Of a DNA stretch of 58,711 bases, positions 31,024 through 39,691 are shown piece by piece. This DNA is from Bacillota bacterium. GTDB lineage: Bacteria; Bacillota; Clostridia; Lachnospirales; Lachnospiraceae. The stretch is taken from NCBI GenBank assembly GCA_023386815.1, contig JAEWIZ010000013.1, positions 1 through 58,711 on the forward strand, written 5' to 3'. The first letter of the stretch is position 1, and the number at the start of each line of letters is the position of its first letter. The position numbers were made by a program, and so were the translations under genes. Below the pieces are notes generated by a model, which did no database searches, was not told the origin of the DNA, and saw only the letters and a list, made by a program, of their open reading frames with translations.

Positions 31024-33645
31024 ATGTCAAAAGAATTACAGCAACCAACACCGAAAGAGCATGTAGATCAACTAGTTAAAAATGCGACTGTAGCATTAAA
31101 CGAGTTTTTATTATTAGATCAAGAAACTATTGATAATATCGTTCATGAGATGGCTTTAGCCGGTCTTGGAAAACAACAATTACTTGCCAAAATGGCAGTT
31201 GAAGAAACTGGCCGAGGCATTTATGAAGATAAGATTACAAAGAATATTTTTGCCACTGAATATATTTGGCATTCCGTAAAGGCACAAAAAACAGTAGGTA
31301 TTATTGAAGATAATGAAGAAGAAGATTATATGACCGTTGCTGAACCTGTAGGTATTGTTGCAGGCGTTACACCGGTAACAAATCCTACTTCTACTACAAT
31401 GTTTAAGAGTATTACTTGTATTAAAACAAGAAATCCTATCATCTTTGGTTTCCATCCAAGCGCTCAAAACTGCTCGAGAGAAGCTGCTAAAACCTTATTA
31501 GAGGCTGCTGTTAAAGCTGGTGCTCCTAAGAATTGTATCCAATGGATTGAATACCCTTCTATCGATGCTACTAGAGAGTTAATGAATCATCCTGATGTAT
31601 CAATGATTCTTGCGACCGGCGGATCAGGTATGGTTAGACAGGCATATTCCTGTGGAAAGCCTGCACTTGGCGTAGGCCCCGGAAACGTACCATGCTTTAT
31701 TGAAAAAACTGCTAATTTAAAACGTGCCGTAACTGATTTGGTTATGTCTAAATCCTTTGATAACGGTATGATATGTGCTTCTGAACAAGCAGCAATAATT
31801 GAAGCTCCAGTATACAATGAAGTTGTAGACCTGATGAAGAAAGCTGGCTGCTACTTCGCAACTAAAGAAGAGATCAAATTACTTGAGCCGGTGGTTATAA
31901 ATAAAAATACCGGTGCAGTAAATCCCGATATTGTAGGTAAATCCCCAGTAGATATCGCTGCATTAGCAGGTATCAAAATTCCTGCCAATACAAAAATTCT
32001 TTGTACGGAGCTTGAAGGAGTTGGCCCCGAATATCCATTATCCAAAGAGAAATTATCTCCTGTTCTTGCAGTAATAAAAGCTGCTAACGTGGAGAAAGGC
32101 TTACAACTTTGCGAGAAGATGGTAGAGCTTGGCGGTTTAGGACACTCTTCCGTACTTCACTCTACTGATGATAATGTTATTAAAGCTTTCTCTGCAAGAA
32201 TGAAAACCGGACGTATTCTTGTAAACTCACCATCTACACATGGTGCAATCGGAGATTTATATAATACCAATATGCCTTCTCTTACCTTAGGATGTGGATC
32301 TTACGGTGGTAACTCAACAACTCACAACGTATCCGCAGTAGATTTAGTTAATTATAAGCGCGTAGCAAAGAGGAGGGTAAATATGCAATGGTTTAAAATT
32401 CCCGGGAAAATTTATTTCGAATCTGGTTCTACTGCATATTTAGCAAAAATGCCAAAAATTTCGAAAGCATTCATTGTAACTGACCCTTCCATGACTCAGT
32501 TAGGTTATGTAAATAAGGTATTATATCAATTAAGAAAGCGTACTGATTATGTTCACTGTGAAATCTTTGATCAAGTTGAACCAGATCCAAGCCTTGAGAC
32601 AATCTTAAAAGGTGTTGATGCAATGAATAAATTCAATCCTGATGTTATCATCGCACTTGGTGGAGGTTCCGCTATCGATGCTGCTAAGGGTATGTGGTTA
32701 TTCTATGAAGATCCAACTGCAGACTTTAAGAATATGTCACTGAAGTTTCTTGATATCCGTAAAAGAACCTATAAGTTCCCTACCTTAGGTAAGAAGGCTC
32801 AATTCGTAGCAATTCCTACAACCTCAGGAACAGGTTCAGAAGTAACCTCCTTTGCTGTTATTTCTGATAAAGCAGAGAATAAGAAATACCCTCTTGCCGA
32901 TTATGAATTGACTCCTGATGTAGCAATTATAGATCCTGATTTTGTTATGAGTGTTCCTAAAAAGTCAACGGCATGGACTGGTATGGACGTATTAACACAT
33001 GCAGTTGAAGCATATATTTCTGTTCTTGCTTCCGATTATACCGACGCTTTAGCAATTCATGCGATTGATTTGGTATTTAAATATTTGAAAGAATCCTATG
33101 ATAAAGGAGCAGAAAGCCCAATTGCTCGTGAGAAGATGCATAATGCTTCTACCATTGCAGGTATGGCATTTACAAACGCCTTCCTTGGCATCAACCATTC
33201 TTTAGCTCATAAGCTGGGTGGTGAATACCATATCCCACATGGTTGTGCAAATGCAATTCTATTACCACATGTTATCCGATACAATGGTGTAGACTGCCCT
33301 ACTAAGTTTACCTCCTTCCCGAAATACGAAAGCTATATCGTATCAGATAAGATTTATGAGTTGATGAAGAAGCTTGGTAAGAATCCTAAAACTAAGGCAG
33401 ATGCAGTAGAAATGCTCGCTCAGGAAGTTGAGACCTTAAATACTCATCTAGGAATCCCTGCAACCTTAAAGGATTATGGAATTGAGGAGAAGGATTTCTT
33501 ATACAAAGTGTCAACACTTGCCGATTTAGCCTTTGGTGACCAGTGTACAACTGCTAATCCAAGATTACCTTTAGTAGCTGAATTAGAAGAACTTTATTTA
33601 CTTGCTTACTATGGTAAAGGTAACTTACCAAAGACTGAGAAATAA
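31024..33645 (+). CDS. adhE: Bifunctional acetaldehyde-CoA/alcohol dehydrogenase
   Basis: An 873-residue fermentation enzyme that reduces acetyl-CoA to ethanol with two NADH. The N-terminal aldehyde dehydrogenase part (about 1-440) has the catalytic C251 in DNGMICASEQ; the C-terminal iron alcohol dehydrogenase (about 455-873) has GGGSAIDAAKG and the iron-binding histidines in NHSLAHKLGGEYHIPHG. AGGAGG lies seven bases before the ATG. AdhE forms helical spirosomes. Three Rex-like sites in the promoter tie expression to the NADH/NAD ratio. Confidence 0.97.
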   Translation: MSKELQQPTPKEHVDQLVKNATVALNEFLLLDQETIDNIVHEMALAGLGKQQLLAKMAVEETGRGIYEDKITKNIFATEYIWHSVKAQKTVGIIEDNEEEDYMTVAEPVGIVAGVTPVTNPTSTTMFKSITCIKTRNPIIFGFHPSAQNCSREAAKTLLEAAVKAGAPKNCIQWIEYPSIDATRELMNHPDVSMILATGGSGMVRQAYSCGKPALGVGPGNVPCFIEKTANLKRAVTDLVMSKSFDNGMICASEQAAIIEAPVYNEVVDLMKKAGCYFATKEEIKLLEPVVINKNTGAVNPDIVGKSPVDIAALAGIKIPANTKILCTELEGVGPEYPLSKEKLSPVLAVIKAANVEKGLQLCEKMVELGGLGHSSVLHSTDDNVIKAFSARMKTGRILVNSPSTHGAIGDLYNTNMPSLTLGCGSYGGNSTTHNVSAVDLVNYKRVAKRRVNMQWFKIPGKIYFESGSTAYLAKMPKISKAFIVTDPSMTQLGYVNKVLYQLRKRTDYVHCEIFDQVEPDPSLETILKGVDAMNKFNPDVIIALGGGSAIDAAKGMWLFYEDPTADFKNMSLKFLDIRKRTYKFPTLGKKAQFVAIPTTSGTGSEVTSFAVISDKAENKKYPLADYELTPDVAIIDPDFVMSVPKKSTAWTGMDVLTHAVEAYISVLASDYTDALAIHAIDLVFKYLKESYDKGAESPIAREKMHNASTIAGMAFTNAFLGINHSLAHKLGGEYHIPHGCANAILLPHVIRYNGVDCPTKFTSFPKYESYIVSDKIYELMKKLGKNPKTKADAVEMLAQEVETLNTHLGIPATLKDYGIEEKDFLYKVSTLADLAFGDQCTTANPRLPLVAELEELYLLAYYGKGNLPKTEK

Positions 33646-33677
33646 TCGCCTTTCTTTCTTCAATTAATGTATATATT

Positions 33678-33724
33678 AAAAGAAGCTTTTGCAGTTATCA
33701 ATTTGGCTGCAAAAGCTTCTTTTC
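33678..33724. terminator. Bidirectional terminator between adhE and the DUF4446 gene
   Basis: A perfect 17-bp stem (AAAAGAAGCTTTTGCAG and its complement) with a 12-base loop, with T and A runs on both sides, separating two convergent genes. Confidence 0.92.
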
Positions 33725-34237
33725 TTATACCATAAAATTATTTGAATTACGTGCCATATCAAGTGCTTTCTTTTCATCCTCGGATAATTCTAAGAATGAT
33801 TCACCCTTTATTATCTCTTTTAAATAAGTATAGCATCCTTCTCTACTACTATGTACCGAATTTAATAATATTCCATTATTATTTTTATCTAGCAAAGCAA
33901 GTACAAAGCTTAATTTGCCACCCATTTCTTTAAAAGCATCATACTTAACAACACCAATCTTTTGGTATGCGATCTGCAAATTATCTTTTACTTTTTCTAA
34001 TTCGCTGTTCATATTTTTACTTTCTGCTTTTAAATTATCGATATCTGCAAAACGTGATAAAACCTGGTCTTCAAGATTTTCTCCACTAGCACCTGACATA
34101 AACTTTTTATATTTCTTATTTAACTTTCTTAACTTTACACTGAGTACAATATTATAAATCAAAATAATTACTATAAACGCACCAATTCCTAAAATAAAAT
34201 AAGCTGTATTACTGCTAATAAAATCAGTAAAATTCAT
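33725..34237 (-). CDS. DUF4446 family membrane-anchored protein
   Basis: A 170-residue protein with one N-terminal membrane helix (about residues 11-32), a short basic segment, a coiled coil (about 55-90) and a compact C-terminal domain (AFKEMGGKLSFVLALLDKNNNGILLNSVHSSREGCYTYLKEI). It belongs to the DUF4446 family, often found beside parB in Firmicutes; function unknown. GGAGGAATCAAGCA precedes the ATG, 72 bases after parB, suggesting an operon with parA-parB. Confidence 0.85.
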   Translation of the reverse strand: MNFTDFISSNTAYFILGIGAFIVIILIYNIVLSVKLRKLNKKYKKFMSGASGENLEDQVLSRFADIDNLKAESKNMNSELEKVKDNLQIAYQKIGVVKYDAFKEMGGKLSFVLALLDKNNNGILLNSVHSSREGCYTYLKEIIKGESFLELSEDEKKALDMARNSNNFMV

Positions 34238-34309
34238 TGCTTGATTCCTCCATCTTGCAGTATATCTATTTTTTATCTTTGTATATCTATATTTACATGT
34301 ATTCTCTCA

Positions 34310-35194
34310 TTACTGGGGTATCGAATCAAATATCTCTATTAGTCTTTCTAATTCCTCATTTGAATAATACTCAATTTCAATAGAACCTTTATTCTTTTGC
34401 TTTTTATGTATCAATACCTTTGTACCAATAATGCTTCTGATTTTATCTTCTAAATTACGATAAATAAAATCATCATCCAACTTTGAGTCAATCACTTTTT
34501 GCGGTTTATCAGCTAAAATATTTTTTACCAGCTTTTCAGTTTCTCTAACACTTAGCTTTTCATCAAAAATTTTACATGCAGTAATGTATTGTTTCTCATT
34601 ATCCTCAATCGCAAGAAGAGCACGGGCATGTCCACTCGTAATCATTTCATCTATAACCATTTGTTGAACACGATAATCTAATTTAAGAAGTCGCATTGAA
34701 TTAGTCACTGCAGCACGACTTTTTGACACTCTTTCAGCAACTTCATCTTGCTTTAGATTAAAATCCTGTATTAGTCTTTGATAAGTCTGTGCCTCCTCAA
34801 TTGCGTTTAAATCTTCTCTCTGGATATTCTCAATTAGAGCAATTTCTACAACTTCCTGAGGAGTGTAATCCTTAATTATCGCTGGAACTTCCTTTAGCCC
34901 GGCCAACCTGGCAGCTCTCCATCTTCGTTCCCCTGCAATTATCTCATATAATTTACCTTTTTTCTGCAAAATTAGAGGTTGAATAATACCATATATCTTT
35001 ATGGAATCAGCCAATTCTTGCAATGCATCTTCATCAAACCTTTTTCTTGGCTGAGATCTGTTTGGCTCAATATTATTTATGGCCACAAATGTTTCACGTG
35101 AAACATTCTCTTCTTTTTTCTTGTTGTCCACTTCAACAATCTTCTCAGGAATCATAATATCCAGACCCCTACCTAAACCTTTTTTCACGGACAT
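34310..35194 (-). CDS. parB: Chromosome partitioning protein ParB (Spo0J)
   Basis: A 294-residue CTP-dependent DNA-sliding clamp that loads at parS and recruits condensin. The N-terminal LGRGLD motif (ParA contact) is followed by a CTP-binding domain with GERRWRAAR near 92, a helix-turn-helix (AERVSKSRAAVTNSMRLL near 150) and a C-terminal dimerisation region. A perfect parS site lies inside the coding sequence at 35090-35105 (encoding NVSRET). It starts 12 bases after parA, with GGAGG before the ATG. Confidence 0.96.
   Translation of the reverse strand: MSVKKGLGRGLDIMIPEKIVEVDNKKKEENVSRETFVAINNIEPNRSQPRKRFDEDALQELADSIKIYGIIQPLILQKKGKLYEIIAGERRWRAARLAGLKEVPAIIKDYTPQEVVEIALIENIQREDLNAIEEAQTYQRLIQDFNLKQDEVAERVSKSRAAVTNSMRLLKLDYRVQQMVIDEMITSGHARALLAIEDNEKQYITACKIFDEKLSVRETEKLVKNILADKPQKVIDSKLDDDFIYRNLEDKIRSIIGTKVLIHKKQKNKGSIEIEYYSNEELERLIEIFDSIPQ
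35090..35105. promoter_or_regulatory. parS site inside parB
   Basis: TGTTTCACGTGAAACA, a perfect 16-bp parS palindrome, within the first third of parB. Confidence 0.97.
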
Positions 35195-35206
35195 ATATTC
35201 CTCCTA

Positions 35207-35983
35207 CTAATATTCCTCATATTCCTCTTTATCAATAACTTCATTTGCTAATTGTCGATAGCCCTCTGCACCAGCTGATTTTGGATCATAAATATTAATT
35301 GGCAAACCATGACTAGGAGCCTCGGCTAATCTAACATTTCTAGGAATAATTGTTTTATATATATTTTGTTTTAAATTATTCTTAACATTTTCAACAACTT
35401 GTAAGGAAAGATTTGTTCTAGCATCATACATTGTAAAGACAACACCTTCCATTTCAAGTTTTGGATTTAACCTTTGTTTTACAAGATTAATTGTATGTAG
35501 TAACTGAGTTAATCCTTCCAAAGCATAGAATTCACACTGAATTGGTACTAAGACTGTATCAGCTGTAGTCATCGCATTTACTGTTAGTGTATTTAGAGAT
35601 GGTGGACAATCTATAATAATAAAATCATACTCATCCCTAATTTTTTCAACATGCTTTTTAAGAATGTATTCACGGCCCTCAACCCCAATTAACTCAATCT
35701 CTGCTCCTGCCAAATTAACATTGGAAGGTAAAATATCTAAATTTTCAATTGCCGTATGTATTCTACAATCATTTAAAGAACATTCGCCAATAATCATCTG
35801 ATAGATTGTATTTACGAGATTGTTCTTTTCAACTCCAAGACCACTTGATGTATTACCTTGGGGATCAATATCAATTGTAAGTACCTTTTTATTCTGTTCA
35901 GCAAGACAAGCAGATAAATTAATTGCTGTGGTTGTCTTTCCTACTCCACCTTTTTGGTTTGCAATTGCTATAATTCTGGCCAC
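35207..35983 (-). CDS. parA: Chromosome partitioning ATPase ParA (Soj)
   Basis: A 258-residue deviant Walker-type ATPase that works with ParB in chromosome segregation and can modulate DnaA. The P-loop KGGVGKTTTAIN is near residue 11, DIDPQGNTSSGLG near 39 and IIDCPPSL near 123. The start is a GTG at 35983; an ATG 11 bases earlier is out of frame. An extended -10 (TGTTATAAT, hexamer 36046-36051, minus strand) is the likely promoter. parS sites lie at 36117 and 36167 upstream. Confidence 0.95.
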   Translation of the reverse strand: MARIIAIANQKGGVGKTTTAINLSACLAEQNKKVLTIDIDPQGNTSSGLGVEKNNLVNTIYQMIIGECSLNDCRIHTAIENLDILPSNVNLAGAEIELIGVEGREYILKKHVEKIRDEYDFIIIDCPPSLNTLTVNAMTTADTVLVPIQCEFYALEGLTQLLHTINLVKQRLNPKLEMEGVVFTMYDARTNLSLQVVENVKNNLKQNIYKTIIPRNVRLAEAPSHGLPINIYDPKSAGAEGYRQLANEVIDKEEYEEY

Positions 35984-36116
35984 AATGCTTCCATCCTTCC
36001 AGTGTTTATTATGTACATTTCATCTAATGAATTTACACAAAAATCATTATAACACTATTTATATTTTATATCTATAGGATTTTCTCTTTTATCAATAATA
36101 AAGTTAAAATTTATAA

Positions 36117-36132
36117 TGTTTCACGTGAAACA
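36117..36132. promoter_or_regulatory. parS site upstream of parA
   Basis: TGTTTCACGTGAAACA, perfect 16-bp parS, exactly 50 bases from the next copy at 36167. Confidence 0.97.
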
Positions 36133-36166
36133 TTATATAACCTTCATTAATGAACAGACAAAAAGA

Positions 36167-36182
36167 TGTTTCACGTGAAACA
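36167..36182. promoter_or_regulatory. parS site doubling as a terminator stem
   Basis: A perfect parS whose palindrome extends to 26 bp (36162-36187, flanking AAAGA/TCTTT). On the minus strand it lies just after the DegU-like gene and is followed by T-rich text, so it can also act as its terminator. Confidence 0.9.
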
Positions 36183-36207
36183 TCTTTCCAGTAAGAGTGA
36201 TATTCGA

Positions 36208-36858
36208 TTATAATAAATCAACAAAATTATTTTTAATTGCATAAACCGCAGCTTGAGTTCGATCAGATACATTTATTTTCTTAAAGATATTTGAAACATG
36301 ATTTTTTACCGTCTTTTCACTAATTGCCAACATGTAAGCTATCTCTTTATTAAATAACCCTTCTGCTAAAAGCTTCAATACCTCAATCTCTCTCTTTGTA
36401 AGAGAATCATCGGAAGACTGCATATTCTTCTTTTCATCTAATTTTGCTCGAAGCATGGGAGCTAATTCCGGCTGAATAAAAGTTTCACCACGATAAATAT
36501 TGAATATTGCTTTCTTTAATAATGTTGAGTCAGAATCTTTTAATACATATCCATCAACACCTATTTCTACAGCTCTAATTAGATATTCCACTTCATTATG
36601 AATGGTTAAAATTAAAACTTTAACTTTTTTCTTAGTCTCTCTAATATGCTGTAATACTTGAAGTCCATTCATGTTAGGCATATTAATATCCAGTAAAAGA
36701 ACATCAGTTTGCTTTTCATCAAGTATTTCAATACACTGCTTTCCATTACTTGCCTCAGCTATTACAACTATGTCACCATCTAACTCTAGTAACTGTTTAA
36801 TCCCTTCCCTGACCATTGAATGGTCATCTGCAATCATAACATTAATCGGTTTGTTCAT
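36208..36858 (-). CDS. NarL/DegU-type response regulator
   Basis: A 216-residue two-component regulator with a receiver domain (DDHSMVREG, phosphoacceptor in LLLDINMPNMNG near 57, T and K in ILTIHNE and YVLKDSD) and a C-terminal LuxR-type HTH (LTKREIEVLKLLAEGLFNKEIAYMLAISEKTVKNHV region). It overlaps the preceding kinase gene by 17 bases, so the pair is translationally coupled. It resembles DegU by arrangement; target genes are unknown. The parS palindrome at 36167-36182 lies just downstream. Confidence 0.92.
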   Translation of the reverse strand: MNKPINVMIADDHSMVREGIKQLLELDGDIVVIAEASNGKQCIEILDEKQTDVLLLDINMPNMNGLQVLQHIRETKKKVKVLILTIHNEVEYLIRAVEIGVDGYVLKDSDSTLLKKAIFNIYRGETFIQPELAPMLRAKLDEKKNMQSSDDSLTKREIEVLKLLAEGLFNKEIAYMLAISEKTVKNHVSNIFKKINVSDRTQAAVYAIKNNFVDLL

Positions 36859-37948
36859 TTTTTTCCTCCTCGCATTTTGAAAAAGGTACAGAAACAGTTA
36901 TTATCGTTCCCTTTCCTTTATCTGATTGTATTTCGATTTTCCCTGATAATAATGAAGTCCTTTCCCTCATAAACGTTAATCCAAAGCTTGAGACTTGCTC
37001 TGGTGAATTTGGATGAATCTCATCCATATTAAATCCTGACCCATTATCCCTAATTTTTAGGTGTATCCTATTTTCATCATAATTAATATCTATATTGATC
37101 AAAGACGCATTTGCGTGTTTGAGAATATTATTACATGCTTCTTGGATAATACGAAATAGCGTAAGGCGAATAACTGGTAAAATTTCTTTTCTTTCTTCAT
37201 TTGCCTGAACTTTCACCTGAATGTTATTAAAATCCATTATTTTATTGGCGTATCTTTGCACTGTTATAGTTAAACCAAGATCATCTAAAGTCATAGGCTT
37301 TAAGTTATAGATAATTCCACGCATGTCGTTTATAACTGATTTAATAGTATTTGACATGGTATTTAATTCTAGCTTTGCACGTATTGTATCGATATCAATT
37401 AGTTTTGCACACAATTCCGATTTATGAACTAAGCTTGTCAGGTTTTGAACCGTTGTATCATGTAAATCTCTAGCGATTCTTTGACGCTCAAGTTCTTGAG
37501 CTTCCAGTAAACTTAACCCTTTATCTATTATGTTCTGACGCTGATCCTGTTCCACAAGTATATTCTCAGCTTCTGTAACTAATATATCAATACTTTTAGC
37601 TGCTGATCTCAGCCCTTGAATTTTTTGATTTAATTTCTCTTTGCTTTCTAATATAACATCAATCTCTTCTTTTAATTGGGTGATCTCTTGTAGTAAATCA
37701 TTTGTATCTAGGGATTTATTATACAATGGTGTAAATACATCTCTATAATGTACTTTTGTTCGTTCCCTTTCACTTAGTTCAAGCTCTTTTACCTCTAATA
37801 AGCTCAGTCGTGACTTTAAATTAATTTTAATAGAGTAAAGCTGCTCTTCAAAATCTACAGCGAGATCTCTTAATAAGATTGCGGAAGCCTTTCTTTCCTC
37901 GATTAACTTTAGCTTTTGATCTTCCGTATATCCATTTTCTTCATACAT
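36842..37948 (-). CDS. DegS-like cytoplasmic histidine kinase
   Basis: A 368-residue kinase with no membrane segment. Residues 1-150 form a long coiled-coil sensor region as in DegS; the HisKA_3 box is ERQRIARDLHDTTVQNL near 155 and the HATPase domain carries the IIQEACNNILKHANA N box and DNGSGF. It may report an internal signal to the NarL-type regulator, whose gene overlaps its 3' end. AAGGA lies before the ATG. Confidence 0.92.
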   Translation of the reverse strand: MYEENGYTEDQKLKLIEERKASAILLRDLAVDFEEQLYSIKINLKSRLSLLEVKELELSERERTKVHYRDVFTPLYNKSLDTNDLLQEITQLKEEIDVILESKEKLNQKIQGLRSAAKSIDILVTEAENILVEQDQRQNIIDKGLSLLEAQELERQRIARDLHDTTVQNLTSLVHKSELCAKLIDIDTIRAKLELNTMSNTIKSVINDMRGIIYNLKPMTLDDLGLTITVQRYANKIMDFNNIQVKVQANEERKEILPVIRLTLFRIIQEACNNILKHANASLINIDINYDENRIHLKIRDNGSGFNMDEIHPNSPEQVSSFGLTFMRERTSLLSGKIEIQSDKGKGTIITVSVPFSKCEEEKNEQTD

Positions 37949-38125
37949 TATATTAGCTTCCTTTCTACGCTGATCAATAATAACACATTTTCATGGACAT
38001 AGAAACTTTATCTTCTTATACATTTCATTCATATTCCTTACTTTTATTTACCTTTAATGGAAGCAATAGAAATACCTATTTTAAATTTATTATCAACCTC
38101 TTATTTTCTTTATCAGTTGATGATG

Positions 38126-38623
38126 CTAGCTACATTTTGAACATAATTTTATTAAATCCTTCTGTTTCAGAATCATCTCAATATATTTGATACCATTTTC
38201 AGAATATTCATCAGAATAGTTGGTAAAACCAATTGTACGAAAAAAATCTTGCGACTCGGAAAATGTTTTGGTGATTACTTCATTAATACCAGAAGTAAAA
38301 GCTTTACTTAATAGCATTTTTACTGTAAAATCACCATACTTCATTCCTCGAAATTCTTTTAAAACAGCGACTTTATCGATAGTACATACGGTACCATCAT
38401 ATATAATCCGACCTGTTGCTACAGGGGTTTTCTTATCATTAATGGTTTCGTTATGCCAGTCTTGGCTCTCTTCATATATAATTGCATGCATCGCAATATT
38501 ATCCAAATCATCGAATACTTGCTCTTTGGCTACTTCGAGTTCCTCAATAAAAACCTTTCTACGTATATCAAAAACCTCTGATAAGTCATCTCCATAGCAT
38601 AATAACTTTCCCTGTATTAGCAT
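38126..38623 (-). CDS. GNAT-family acetyltransferase
   Basis: A 165-residue N-acetyltransferase. The central motif VAVLKEFRGMKYGDFTVKMLL (about 90-110) is the acetyl-CoA-binding V-x-x-x-x-R-G-x-x-x-G core of the GNAT fold. The substrate is unknown. The ATG at 38623 follows GAGGTG. The longer frame back to 38677 begins inside the -35 of a consensus promoter and is not plausible. Confidence 0.85.
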   Translation of the reverse strand: MLIQGKLLCYGDDLSEVFDIRRKVFIEELEVAKEQVFDDLDNIAMHAIIYEESQDWHNETINDKKTPVATGRIIYDGTVCTIDKVAVLKEFRGMKYGDFTVKMLLSKAFTSGINEVITKTFSESQDFFRTIGFTNYSDEYSENGIKYIEMILKQKDLIKLCSKCS

Positions 38624-38647
38624 ATTACACCTCATATTATAAGATAA

Positions 38648-38677
38648 TTTATACTTACTACCATATTTCCATGTCAA
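38648..38677 (-). promoter_or_regulatory. Promoter of the acetyltransferase gene
   Basis: On the minus strand TTGACA (38672-38677), an 18-base spacer and TATAAA (38648-38653), about 25 bases before the start codon. Confidence 0.75.
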
Positions 38678-38757
38678 TAAACGTATTTATTGTAATCCGG
38701 ATTAATTATTATTCCTAATTCGTATATTGTAACCATCTGATTCACGTTAACTTTTTA

Positions 38758-39486
38758 CTATAGTGGCTCCTTAGATGGCTTCCCTGCACTTCTAGGATAA
38801 TTCTTCGGTGTTATGCTTATCTTTCTTATAACAACTAATGTTCGTTCGATATCGGTGTCCGGTAACGTAAATTCCTTCACCTGGTCTAATTTTCCTCCAA
38901 GTATTTTTAATGCATTTTGAGAAAAAGACAGTTCTTCTTCTACTTTACCAGATTTATAAGAAATAAAAAATCCGTCTTTTTTCACATATGGAAGACAATA
39001 TTCCGCTAAAGATGATAATTTTGCCACCGCACGTGATACACATAAGTCATATTTCTCTCGGTGTTCAACTAATTTTGCAAAATCCTCTGCTCTGCCGTGA
39101 AGTGTTTTAACCTTTTCCAAACCAAGTTTTTCAATTACTTCATTTAAAAAAACCAGTCGTTTATTTAATGAATCAAGGAGTACCAAATCAATTTCTGGAT
39201 ATAGAATTTTTAACGGTATTCCAGGAAATCCTGCACCCGTACCTACATCCAGAACTTTTTCCTTAGTTAATGTTCCACACTTTACAATAGAAAGGCTGTC
39301 GATAAAATGCTTTATGATAACTTCTTTAAACTCAGTAATTGCAGTTAAATTCATTACCTTATTTTTTTCAACCAAAAGCTCATAGTAGTCGACAAACTGT
39401 TGCAATTGCTTTTCTGATAAGCTTATTCCAAGCTTATTTAATCCATCATAAAACTCATGAATATCAGGATATTGATCGTATTTCAT
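38758..39486 (-). CDS. rsmG: 16S rRNA (guanine527-N7)-methyltransferase
   Basis: A 242-residue SAM-dependent methyltransferase that modifies G527 of 16S rRNA. The SAM motif is VGTGAGFPGIPL near 77, followed by LLDSLNKRLVFL and the CVSRAVAKLSSLAEY block near 148. The C-terminus has an extra basic tail (KNYPRSAGKPSKEPL). It follows mnmG with a terminator between them, a common arrangement near the origin. Confidence 0.96.
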   Translation of the reverse strand: MKYDQYPDIHEFYDGLNKLGISLSEKQLQQFVDYYELLVEKNKVMNLTAITEFKEVIIKHFIDSLSIVKCGTLTKEKVLDVGTGAGFPGIPLKILYPEIDLVLLDSLNKRLVFLNEVIEKLGLEKVKTLHGRAEDFAKLVEHREKYDLCVSRAVAKLSSLAEYCLPYVKKDGFFISYKSGKVEEELSFSQNALKILGGKLDQVKEFTLPDTDIERTLVVIRKISITPKNYPRSAGKPSKEPL

Positions 39487-39593
39487 ATTTACTCCATTCC
39501 CTTGTAGTATATATTTTCTATCATGTTCCTTCGGAATTATAGATATCTAGTTTCATTCTTATGTGAAGCAGATATAGTAGTAATCTCCAAAAT

Positions 39594-39657
39594 AGACTGT
39601 TGCAAGAATTACATAAAATAAAGCTTCCATGTACTTTATGTCATAATGCAACAGTCT
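39594..39657 (-). terminator. Terminator of mnmE-mnmG
   Basis: Arms AGACTGTTGCA and TGCAACAGTCT with a second paired segment (ACATAAA/TTTATGT) inside, followed on the minus strand by ATTTT. It lies between mnmG and rsmG. Confidence 0.8.
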
Positions 39658-39691
39658 ATCAAATATGTCATATTATAATATCGTTACTGAT

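Noticed and set aside
38624..38677. Longer N-terminus for the acetyltransferase
   Set aside because: It starts at a TTG inside the -35 hexamer of the gene's own promoter.
39030..39045. CACGTG within rsmG as a possible parS
   Set aside because: The flanks do not match the 16-bp parS palindrome.
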